Assembly (NCBI GenBank): GCA_947034885.2
Contig: OX344754.2
Location: 5,029,001 to 5,093,000 of the forward strand
Direction of reading: 5' to 3'
Source of the DNA: Thuidium tamariscinum
Lineage: Eukaryota; Streptophyta; Bryopsida; Hypnales; Thuidiaceae
Length of the DNA stretch: 64,000 nucleotides
Below, piece by piece: positions 36,483 to 47,385 of this stretch. The notes beneath the pieces were generated by a model. The model had not been told where the DNA came from. It made no database searches and saw nothing but the letters and a program-made list of their open reading frames with translations. A program made the translations under genes and the position numbers. Position 1 is the stretch's first letter; the number at the start of each line of letters is the position of its first letter.

Positions 36483-37613
36483 CAAATTAGAAGATATTTG
36501 CATTCAAAGTTGGAAAAATAAAATTTTGAATGTTGGCCTACAATTTCAATGACTTTGACCACTATTTGTGGAAAATTTATGCACTATAGACTTTGTTTTT
36601 TATGTTGAATTACTCCTAAGAGCCCAAGGGGTTAGGACAAAATACAAATGTGATAAAATACAATTTCTATAATTTTTTTGAAGTTAGCATCAAAGAAGAT
36701 TATGTGAAGCACAAAAAATAGAAAGTATCTATATAGATACAGTTATAAAGTTGTTTTTAGATTATCTTCAAATGAATTTTGAAGATATAACTTCAAAAAA
36801 ATCACCAAAAATACAATTTTCATCTTAAATAGCACTTGAAGTTTTATTTGAATTAGTCAAAACTATGATTTCTATTGATTTGTGAAAAAATGAAAAAGAT
36901 CTAGTAATGAGAGCATCAACACTTTCTCCAAATATTAAGTTTTTCAACACTATGCAATTATAAACACTTCATGATATTTTTCTAATAATTTCTTTTTGGC
37001 CATATTGATCTTAATTAGTTTTGAATGTAAATGTTGAAAGACAATCTATTTTTTTAAAGTAAAGCAAAAAGAAATTATGCCCAAAAATTATACCCAAAGT
37101 AAGGCAACAACCAAAAATGGTTGCTTGAGTACTTAGGGGTTAACAAATTGTTAAGTAGAAATAGGTTGAACAAGAAAATAAATTATTAATAGTTCTAAGA
37201 TGTAATTGAAACATGTAAATTCTAATTGTGTGATTCTTCTAGGAAGAAAATTTAACCTTGACAAACAATTTTTTAGAAAATTTGTGAAAATTGCATTCAA
37301 AATGAAATCTAATACGTTACTTTTTCAAGAAGTTTCTATAATTGCTCAATAAACAAGATTGTCTATAATTTTTTATGTTTAGTCCAAATACAATTAATCA
37401 TAGCTTTAGACAAGTGGATTTTTGATCCCTTACAAGTTATATTTTAATTTCATTTTTGCAAATTTTTTCACATAATAATTTAGAAATGAACAAATGAGAG
37501 TAAATTTTATGACAAAAATTACAAAAATTTGCACAGGAAAATTCAAATTTGAGATTCTATACATAGACCTCAACACCTTATCACCTTGCATATAGGATAT
37601 TCAATATTCTTTT
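36483..37613. other. AT-rich interior of the hAT-like element, no gene
   Basis: No open frame, element end or repeat pattern is seen; several short frames are broken within 40 codons. Confidence 0.5.
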
Positions 37614-38567
37614 TTAACCCCTAAACCCCTAAACAGCATTTTTTGAGATTATAGATTTTTTGGGCAGCTCACTACCGATGGAGTTTTTATTTTTTTTCTT
37701 TGAAATTTTGATATAATGTGTGTCCGAGGAGTAGCTTTAAGGCCCAACAATTTTCATAACTTTTGACTTTGTAGATAAAAAGTTATGGCATGATATGTTA
37801 CTTTGTTTGCTCGGCGGGCAGCCCGGGCAGCTGAAAAAACTTTTTCAAAAAAACTTTTTTTTGGAAAGTGAACTTTCAAATCGGCTCTTTAGGTTTATAC
37901 AGACACGTGAAGCTTTGAATCAATCCATTCCGATCAATGAGTCAAAAGTTATGAAGATTTTAAGTTTGGAGTAGTTTGCGGCCAGTTACAGAATCTGCAC
38001 AGCACAAAAAAAGTTTGAAATTCTTCATTTAATTCAATTTTTCATATTTTTGAAAAAAAGAAAAAGAAAAAGGTGTAGATTGTTTATTTCAACATTTTAA
38101 CCATTGGGATTGAAAATTTTCAATTCCATGAATAAAATGTTCACAATTTAGTATTTTGGCTCATTTTTTACTTCTTTCTACTTACTTATTTTTTCCTATA
38201 TGTTGTACAATTCCAAATGGTTTGAAATTTTTTGAGAATGTAGCCAACTTACATTGAAGTAAGAATTCAAAGAGTAACCACCATTTTGAATTTTTTTCAC
38301 ACAAATGTGACCTTGTGAAGTGCAGCTGCCCGGATTTTTGCAGGGATAAAAAAACAGTTTTTGTCAATTTGAATGCTTATATCTTGCAATCTACATGGTG
38401 AAAATTTCTGAAATTTTTTCCACATGTTTACAAACCACCTTACTACAAGATCCTACGGTTACATGAGTCAAAAATGTGTTTTTAAAAAAAAATTGCTCTT
38501 GTATTAGAAATGGCAGTTTTGGAGTAGTTTTTTTTGGTGAAAACGCTATTAGGGGTTTAGGGGTTAA
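37614..38567 (-). mobile_element. 954-bp TIR element with CCCTAAA-like ends, inverted copy
   Basis: The ends are TTAACCCCTAAACCCCTAA and its exact inverse. It is the inverse of 26190-27145, with high similarity throughout (for example CTTGTGAAGTGCAGCTGCCC). Each end holds nearly two plant-telomere-like CCCTAAA words with an extra C. No target duplication is evident and it is non-coding. Confidence 0.8.
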
Positions 38568-40200
38568 ATGGCACATCATAGAAGAACGAGTTAATTTATT
38601 TACATTACTTTTTGAAATTTAGAGGCATGCAATGTGGCTTAAGAATTTATGCTAGTATAATAATATCATGTCTTATTACAAAACAATGGATGGAGGAAAC
38701 TACTTTCAAGGGCTTCATCAACCATGGTTTATCCATAACCAAGTTCACCAACTATCTACTTGCCAATTGCTTCTTTAGATCAATACACTCAACTTCTTCA
38801 TTAATTGATGCATTTTCAGAAACTTCACTATTGTATTTTTTCCATATTATTAATTCATTTTCATTAATTCGGAAAATTTTCTAATAAAATACAACATAGA
38901 TTCCATTGTGTATTTATACTTTTCTTGCATTCTTACTATACTCTTCTTTAAATGTTGTCACCTATTCACAGAGAATAATTCTAGAGTCATCTACCAATAG
39001 TTCTTCAACTTTCTTTCCATAATAAGACATTTGGAATGAATCTTGGGGGATAAAAAAATAATATCAAGGTACATAAAGTCAACCCACATAGTTCCCTAAT
39101 GCATCTTTATTTTAGGGCTTCTTTTAGTCATTCTTAAATGACATTAAAAGTTTTAACTAGACAACCAGATTGTTTATTTTTAATGCATAATTACAAGAAA
39201 GAGCTTGCAAACCATAATAAAGATTTTAGCACTATATAGAGGGACAATTTGAAGAACAAGGGCAATTTTAGAACACTTGAGTTCTTAATCCCTAAAGGAC
39301 CAAGGCCATTTTTCTACAAAAAAAAATACTTAAACTCTCATTTTTATAGCAAAGAGAAGAAAAATTTGAAATTTTTTTTTTCGGCATCTAACCTTAGATT
39401 CTTATACCTAACTAGTACAAAAATTCGTGGATATCCTTTTTAATAATTGTAAATATTGCATTTAGATATGAATTCAATAAATTATTTTTCAAGACAATGA
39501 TTCAATTGTCCAAGAAACAAGATTGTTCATAACTTTCTCAAAATAAATCCAAATGTATCAAAACTTTTCATGTAGGCAAAAATATAATCTATGAGAAAAA
39601 AATAAAAAATAAAACTTTGATTTTAAAAATTGTTGTGGGCTACTCTTCTCTTTTGTTTTGAGTTTATTTAGGCATAAATTTTTATCTTGGATACTATTTG
39701 AAAAAATATAAATTCATATGAAGCTAATCAATTTTTCTATCTTCAAAAAAAAATCCAATAATCAAGACAAAAATTAAGACAATAGGTACCTATATAAAAT
39801 CTCATTTGTTCCCTAAAGGGACAATGGTTCTTCAAGCGTTACAAACCCTAGAAATCAAGAACTCCTAAAATACATTCCTAGAGAAAAATATAAAGGCATT
39901 AAGCTCTCCAAACTCAATCGAAGAAACAAAGAGGAGGTAAGCAATAAATATTTTTCAATAATTTAGAAAATAACTATTTCTAGGGTCTCCAGAGTCTGTG
40001 ATGATATGAGAACCCTCGGACAAAAAATAATAATAAATAATTCTTCAAGTAGAATTGAAAAAAAGTTAAGAAATTCAAAACCTCGTTTTAATGGCCAAAA
40101 AATTTTGAAATAAAAGAAACTCATCCAAAAGCAAGGTAATAGCTCACACACCAACTACAATCGCCTTAGATAAGCATTCTCCTATAAAATTATGTTTTAA
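38568..40200. other. AT-rich interior of the hAT-like element, no gene
   Basis: A 90-codon frame at 38612-38884 is hydrophobic but has no family signature and is probably chance. The rest is AT-rich with stops. Confidence 0.45.
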
Positions 40201-41571
40201 ACCCGCGTTCCCATACAAGTGATTGCCCTAGACCCGCGTACTCCTTCAAAGAGGTCCCCAAGACCCAAAATGGCCCCAAAATTGCAAAAAATTGAAATTT
40301 TTGGGGCAATCAACTTCCACCTCCTTAAGAGGTCGCCCTAACAGCGCGTTCTCCTACCTTCGGTCGCCCCACACCCGTGGTCGCCCACAAGAGGTCGCCC
40401 CAAGACCCGAAGTCGCCCCAAAATGGCCCAAAATGGCCCAAAAATGACTTTTTTTGAACTTGGACAAGGGAATGGCTCCCACCTCCACTCGTGGTCGCCC
40501 TACACCCGCGTTCTCCTACCTTCGGTCGCCCCACACCCGCGGTCGCCCACAAGAGGTCGCCCCAAGACCCGAAGTCACCCCAAAATGGCCCAAAATGGCC
40601 CAAAAATGACTTTTTTTGAACTTGGACAAGGAAATGGCTCCCACCTCCACCCGCGGTCGCCCTACACCCACGTTCTCCTATCTTCGGTCGCCCCACATCC
40701 GCGGTCTCCCACAAGAGGTCGCCCCAAGACCCGAAGTCGCCCCAAAATGGCCCAAAATGGCCCAAAAATGACTTTTTTTGAACTTGGACAAGGGAATGGC
40801 TCCCACCTCCACCCGCGTTCTCCTACCTTCGGTCGCCCCACATCCACGGTCGCCCACAGGAGGTCGCCCCAAGACCCGAAGTCGCCCCAAAATGGCCCAA
40901 AATGGCCCAAAAATGACTTTTTTGAACTTGGACAAGGGAATGGTTCCCACCTCCACCCGCGGTGGCCCTACATCCGCGTTCTCCTACCTTCGGTCGCCCC
41001 ACACCCGCGGTCTCCCACAAGAGGTCGCCCCAAGACCCGAAGTCGCCCCAAAATGGCCCAAAATGGCCCAAAAATGACTTTTTTTGAACTTGGACAAGGG
41101 AATGGCTCCCACCTCCACCCGCGGTCGCCCTACACCCGCGTTCTCCTACGTTCGGTCGCCCCACACCCGCGGTCACCCACAAGAGGTCGCCCCTAGACCC
41201 GAAGTAGCCCCACACGAGGTCACCCTAGACCGGCATTCCCCTTCAAAGAGGTCCCCAAGACCCAAAATGGCCCCAAATTGCAAAAAATTGAAATTTGGGC
41301 GGCAAACAACTCCCACCTCCTTATGAGGTCACCTTAACAGCGCGTTTCCCTTAAGGGGTCGCCCTAGACCCGCATTCTCCTTCAAAGAGGTCGCCAAGAC
41401 TCAAAATGGCCCCAAAATTGCTAAAAATTGAAATTTGGGGGGCAAACAACTCCCACCTCCTTAAGAGGTCGCCCTAGATCCACATTCTCCTTCAAAGAGG
41501 TCCCCAAGACCCAAAATACCCAAAAAATTGCAAAAAATTGAAAATTTGGGGACAACGGCTTTATCTTCCCT
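40201..41571. repeat. 162-bp satellite with GGTCGCCC words
   Basis: GC-rich tandem array. The word CGGTCGCC after CTACCTT falls at 40361, 40523, 40685, 40830, 40991 and 41153 (periods 162, 162, 145, 161, 162). Each unit also contains AAAATGGCCCAAAATGGCCC and GAACTTGGACAAGGGAATGG. Outer units (40201-40340 and 41216-41571) are a diverged variant near 125 bp with CAAAAAATTGAAATTTGG. Because 162 is divisible by 3, long frames stay open on both strands, up to 257 codons, but they are by-products. The monomer shares GGTCGCCC with the ends of the surrounding element. Confidence 0.9.
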
Positions 41572-41899
41572 ATGCGGTGACTCTAAACCAGTATTCTTCT
41601 ATAAGAGGTTGTAAAGAAGTAATTGTCTATGAGACATAGAGTATGGCATTTTTTTTAAATTGGAGGGAAGAGTAGTAAAGTTGATTATGATGAGTTACAC
41701 TTGCATCAATTTTTGAACATATTAATGTACATTTTATATTTGAAGAGCTAAGACAATGTTTATGTTTGAGATTAGACTTCAATGGATAGATGTCTTATAT
41801 CATTTGCTAAATATTAAAGCTCTTCTCAAAATTTGTTTATCTTGAATTATCTATAGTAAAGCTTTAATTTTTGTATGTCTATTTTAATCTATGAATTTT

Positions 41900-43620
41900 T
41901 TCTACTTTATAATTGAAGTGATAAGGTCAAAAATTTCAATGAGCATTCAACTTTTGTATAGAGGGGAATTTATTATTGTATGGATGTTTTTGTAAATGGA
42001 ATTGTAATTTTTTATATATTGATTTATTAAATGGGGAACAATTTACAATTTTACATAGATCTTTATTTATTATTTTGTATTTTGAAGTTCAATTCATAAA
42101 TAAGTCATTATTAAAATGACTCATTAACATTTACATAAATTAAAAGGAGAAGTTATCATTTAAATTTCATCCTTCTAATTCTAAAATCGTAGATTGAGGT
42201 AATAAAAAATACTTGAGTAGAATAATGCTTAAAGAATGGAGAATTCTAATGGATATATTCTTATATACTTGAGTCTCCATCTATTATATTGTATATTAAA
42301 ATTTATTTGATATATTTTTTTGGTAGGATAATTCTTTGACATTTTTGTAAATCAAAAAGAAAATGTTTTCATTTAAATATCTTTCCACTAATTTTTAGAA
42401 TTGACATGAAGGTGGTGACCTAATAAAATATGAGTACGGTGATACTTTGGAAATAGAAAAACTCAAATGGGCAAGTTGTTATTGAAATCTCTATCCACTA
42501 TTTTGAGTTTTAAAGTTTGCTTGATAAATAATTTACCAAAAATATGAGCCTTCAAATAAAAGTTGCATAAATCTAAAAGAGAAGTTTCATTTTTTAATTT
42601 GTTCCTTCTAATTTTAAAGATGAGAGTAAGGTCATATTTAAATAAGACATAGGTATTATGATGCTTGAAAATTGAAAAAAGTTGAATAGGCAAATTGTTA
42701 ATAAAGTCTCCATCCACTATTTTGAGTTCTAAAATCTATTTGATAAAATAATTCACCATGAGGATGAGCCTTCAAAATAAAGTTGTATATCAAAAAGAAA
42801 ACTTATTTCACTTATACCTCTTCCTTCTAATTTTAAAGATGAAATCAAAGTGGTGCCTAAATAAGACATGACTATGATGATGGTTCAAAAATAGGAAAAA
42901 TTGAAATAGGCAAATTGTTATTAAAGTCTCCATCCACTATTTTGAATTCTAAAATTTGCTTGATAAATAATTTGCCATTAGGATGAGCCTTCAAATAACA
43001 TTTGTATAAATCAAAAGAAGAAGTTTTTATTTAAACCTCTTCTTTTTTTCTTTTTTCTTTATTGTTGAAGGTGAAAATTGATAAATAGTACATAAATATA
43101 ATGATGCTTGGAAAATAGAGAATTTCAAATGGAGAAGATCGTTCACAAATATCCATGCATTATTTTTTATTCTAAAATTCACTTAATGAATATTACACCA
43201 TAATGATGGCTTTAAGATTTGATTCGATCAAAAGGGAAAGTTTTCATTTAAATCTCTTCCCTTTAGTTTTTAAATTTTTGGTAAAGGTAATGAAGAATAC
43301 ATGAATATATTGATGCTTGGAAAATAAAAAAATTCAAACAAAGAAATTCTTAATTATACAAAATTCAAATCATTATTTTGTATCCTAAAATCCACTTTAT
43401 AAATGATACACCATTAAAATGACTATGAATTTTATATAAAATCAGAAGAGAAGTTCTAAGTTAAAATAATCTCTTCCCTCTAGTCTTAAAATTTTTGGTG
43501 AAGGTGGTAAATTATACATGAATATAATGATGCTTGAAAAATAGAGAAATTAAAATGATGAAGTTCTTACACAAATATCCATTCATTTTTTTGTATATTG
43601 AAATCTAATTATTCAATAAT
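41900..43620. repeat. Degenerate tandem repeat, unit about 215 bp
   Basis: The landmark GGCAAATTGTTATTAAAGTC with TCCATCCACTATTTTG recurs near 42471, 42691, 42911, 43131, 43345 and 43556, each followed by AAATTTGCTTGATAAATAAT, GATGAGCCTTCAAAT and TCTTCCTTCTAATTTTAAA. Units are well diverged. A further unit lies near 44640-44870. It is an old AT-rich satellite with no coding signal. Confidence 0.8.
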
Positions 43621-43934
43621 ACAACATCTTGAAGGGCACTCCCAATTCTTTAACTATAATGTGCAATCAAATGAAGTGTGGTTTTAATTCTCTTGGCCTA
43701 AATTTTAGACAATTTTTAGATGTAAACTAGCATTACTAAAATGGGATATTACTCATTATAAATAATGAAGGATAGGAAATAATACACAACTTTACCTTCT
43801 TCTTCTTTTTCTAAAGTTGGGTTGCCTAAAAGAATCTCCAAAAATCTAAACTATTATGTAGTAAACAAAGTTTGAAATTAAGAATCCTATGAACTAAATT
43901 TTATGAGAGCATGAGCTCTACATATAAATGAGAG

Positions 43935-44017
43935 TGACAACTAATGCATGACAACTAATGGGTGACAACTAATGGTGACAACTAATGCATGACAACTAAT
44001 GGGTGACAACTAATGGT
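43935..44017. repeat. TGACAACTAATG minisatellite, six units
   Basis: Six units of 13-15 bp, with the order CAT-, GGT-, GT- repeated twice between TGACAACTAATG words, so a 42-bp higher-order unit was itself duplicated. Confidence 0.9.
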
Positions 44018-45983
44018 TGTGCTCTTATAAGTATTCACACTTTGAATGTGTTTGAATGCAATTGTTGAATGGAAGTATTGCTTATCTAGTCTTTTTTAAA
44101 TGTATCACATGTTTAGTCAAAGTTTTAATAAGAAATAAGGCCTTATTTCTTATATTGAGACAAAGTATAGTCTCAATTTTATCTTAGAGTCGAAGATAAA
44201 TGGTCATAACTTTATAATTTTGAGTCTATTTGATAATTTGAGACTTTAATACAATAATACATGTAAAAACCTTTAATTGTCCAAAGGTTGCAATCTCATC
44301 TTATCGTCAATTCAATGATAAATGAATAAAAAAAATTTAGGGTAAAGTCTCAAAATATGTAAATTGTCTCATTTTAATGAATAAGGCCTTAAATCCTCTT
44401 CTCTTTGTGTTTGCAAGAAAAATGCAACTCTTTTCTATGTATAATGAATATAGGGTATAATTAATTAGCACCCCAAAAATTTCCAAAATAAAGATAGGGT
44501 GATTGAAATGACTTGACTTTAGAAATTTACGTAAAGATGTCCCTATTTTAATTCATCAAATGTACCTATATAGCCCTCATCTTTTAGGGGCTTGAATGCA
44601 CATGATGTCCTAACATATTACATAGTGCACCCCTTCAGTACAACATGAGGATGATTCTTTGACTTTTACGTAACTCACAAAGAGAAGTTTTAATTCAAAT
44701 CTATTTCTTCCAATTTTTAAATTTTAGGTGAAGATGCTAACTTGCTAAGAAATATAAGAATATGATGATCCTTGAAGAATAGAAAAAATCAAATGGGGAT
44801 CATTTAAAAAAAAATCACAATCCATAATTTTATATTTCAAAATCTTCTTGATAAGTAATACATGAGTAGATTGTAATCTCCTAAAGTTTCATTGTCTCTA
44901 CAAGGGGTCAAAATGGATTTTGGACAAGTTCCTATAAGGTCAATTTTTTATGCAACTTTTTGAAACACTTTTATAAGATAGAAAATCTTATTAGCTTTTT
45001 AGAAATGTAGTTTTATTTGAATTAGTGCCTAAAGGCAAGAATCATATCAAAATAAGTTTAGATCTAAATTATGTAGGTAAAAACAAATTCACAAAAGTTT
45101 TAAAATGTTTTTTTTTTATAGATTGTAATTTTGTCTACTTAGAACTTTGATTCATTTTATTTAGATTGATGATGTGAAGATTATGAAGCATTTTATTTTG
45201 CGGTCAATAATTAAAAGATTTTGAAATTGTTTGACATAGGATTCATTTCTTACTTCAATTTTAATTCTTTTTTAAACAAATAGTTTTGTAGTATTAACTT
45301 TGATTATTAGAACAATCTCACTATTAGAACTAGTATTTCTAATTCCACCTTAGAGCTATTCATGATTTATTTTTTCCTCTATGATGTACCTTCTACTAAC
45401 AATTTAAAATAAAATGAAATTTACATTATTTTTTTTATAGTTATTTTTCCTATATTTTCAATTTAGTTTTGAAGAATAATTTTTTTAAAGTCAAGATCTA
45501 AAGTGAAATTTTTTTAAGTTAAGAAATCAAATCTCTTAAGCTAAAGTAGACTAGTCTATTTTCATTTGAAACTCCATTCTACCAAGTAGACCAGTTTGTT
45601 TTTGTCACTCTAGTTTTGGCCCCATTTCTACCTAAAAAAACCCCAATTCCCTTCACTCTATGACAAAATCAAGGATTTTATGACAAATTGGAGTAATGTG
45701 TTTCTATTTAAATAGAGAACATCTAGTTGTTGATTAGGTGGTTATAGGATGTTTATAAGTTGTTTATAACCTTAGCCTAGAGGTGGTTTTGTAATTTAAA
45801 ATTGTCTACTTCAAAAATTTACAGAAATTACAATTTTGATTGAAAAATTATGATTCCATTTGGATTTGATTGAAAATACATGTGCACACTTTAAAGAAAT
45901 TTGTGCCCCTCTTAGAATTGGCTCCAATATAGCTAGATTTTAAATAGGCATGTCTACCTTGATTTGCCATTGTCCCCTCCCAA
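44018..45983. other. AT-rich interior of the hAT-like element, no gene
   Basis: Apart from one stray 215-bp repeat unit near 44640-44870, nothing is recognised: no coding frame, no element ends. Confidence 0.45.
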
Positions 45984-46640
45984 ATGATTTCTTTACTTTG
46001 AAGTTTGAATGCAATTATCTTGCAATTTATGTGGTGAAAATTTTAGAATTTTTTTTCACATATTCTCATACTATAATGTTAGAATATCCTACCATTACAT
46101 ATGCAAAAAATTACCATTTCTATTTGTTTTTTGTTTTTTGCACTAAAAATGGCAGTTTTGAGTGTTTTTTTGAAAATTCCAACAAAGAGGTCGCCCACCG
46201 GCGGTCGCCCCTTGACAAGAGGTCGCCCCTACACCCGAGGTCGCCCTCCTGTAGTCGCACCATGACAAGAGGTTGCCCACTTGAGGTTGCCAAAGTCCCC
46301 CCAAAAATGATTTCCTTACTTTGAAGTTTGAATGCAATTATCTTGCAATTTATGTGGTGAAAATTTTTGAATTTTTTTTCACATATTCTCATACTATAAT
46401 GTTAGAAGATCCTACCATTACATATGCAAAAAATTACCATTTCTATTTTTTTTGTTTTTTGCACTAAAAATGGCAGTTTTGAGTGTTTTTTTGAAAATTC
46501 CAACAAAGAGGTCGCCCACCCGCGGTCGCCCCTACACCCGAGGTCGCCCTCCCGCAGTCGCCCCTTGATAAGAGGTCGCCCTCAAAACTAGATACGCGTT
46601 CGCCCTATCTTGATGCGTAGTCGCCCCACTCGTAGTCGCC
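45984..46640. repeat. 323-bp direct repeat carrying the right-end GGTCGCCC array
   Basis: ATGATTTCYTTACTTTGAAG occurs at 45984 and again at 46307. Each unit holds a fragment of the CCCTAAA-ended family (ACTAAAAATGGCAGTTTTGA) joined to a run of GGTCGCCC units. The second unit continues into the right terminal region of the hAT-like element. A tandem duplication seems to have enlarged the array. Confidence 0.8.
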
Positions 46641-46872
46641 CTGCCTCGCTTTCCACGTCAGCGTGGACAGCCTGCCACATAGGCAAAAACTTCTTACTTC
46701 GCGGTAAAAAAATTTACCCTTGCGCGACGGGACGGGACGGGGTAGCGACAGGTTGTCTTATACGACACGCGACATCGGACGTTCAACACAACGCCGAAAC
46801 TCAAAAATATGTCTAACAGAACAACCTTGTCCTTGTATATAGTTTCCAAATGTAATTGAAGACCAGAGTCAT

Positions 46873-47135
46873 TACAAGAAATATAGTGTAGTTTTTGTAG
46901 TGTGTTCTACAATAATTTTTTCCAAGAGTATTTTAAAACTAGAATTAAAAAAAAAAAAAAAAAGTGAAAAATATCTTTCATATATACATTTTTTTTTAAA
47001 AGGTACCCGAGAAAGGAAAAGCATAGAAAAATCTCTAAATAGGAAAATGAGAAAAGTACAAAATCTCATGAAAATTGGTACTTTCACATTTTAATTTGTG
47101 AAAAATAGGAATATCAATTTTTTTTAAAGTCGAAA
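46873..47135 (+). mobile_element. 5' fragment of the ATTGCAAGAAACAC element family
   Basis: It matches the first 260 bp of the family (ACAAGAAATATAGTGTAG, then AATCTCTAAATAGGAAAATGA and CACATTTTAATTTGTGAAAA in order). The remainder is missing, so it is a truncated copy. Confidence 0.5.
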
Positions 47136-47385
47136 TCGTCCATTTGGGAAGAGTTGATGTTGTTGAGATTTTACCAAAGGAATGATGTTAGAACCATCTT
47201 CAATGTTCAAAAATTGTGTGCAATAGGAGGTTTATTTGTACTCATGTGGAGGACGTAAAATAACATATTTTCAGTTTTCATTTGAAAGATAAAGGTTTTT
47301 CACCTATGCAAATAGACCATGAAAGTTTTGTCTACAAATCATTGAATTTGGGCACTCAAAACGTAGTGAAAATTGAAAACTACAC

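Larger units (their letters stand above)
35250..46829. mobile_element. 11.58-kb hAT-like TIR element with subterminal GGGCGAC arrays
   Basis: TCCTTGTA occurs directly outside both ends (35242-35249 and 46830-46837), a perfect 8-bp target duplication. The left end reads CAGGGTTGTTCTG and the right, reverse-complemented, CAAGGTTGTTCTG; weaker matching continues to GACAT about 8 bases on. CAGGG-type ends and 8-bp duplications are hallmarks of the hAT superfamily. Behind each end lie about 150 bp rich in CGAC/GTCG words, then inward-facing arrays of GGGCGAC-containing units (35412-35556 and, reversed, 46190-46640). Subterminal repeats are where hAT transposases bind. No BED zinc finger or hAT dimerisation frame was found inside, so the element is non-autonomous or decayed. 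It holds later insertions at 35753-36482 and 37614-38567, a 162-bp satellite and a roughly 215-bp satellite. Confidence 0.75.

Noticed and set aside
37614-37640. Interstitial telomere tract
   Set aside because: The CCCCTAAA words are limited to about two per side and form the inverted ends of a 954-bp element, so they are transposon ends and not telomeric DNA.
40423-41196. A 257-codon open frame and several overlapping ones on both strands
   Set aside because: All lie within the 162-bp tandem array. Because the period is a multiple of three, any stop-free unit keeps frames open. The repeated Pro/Arg/His-rich peptides have no protein character.
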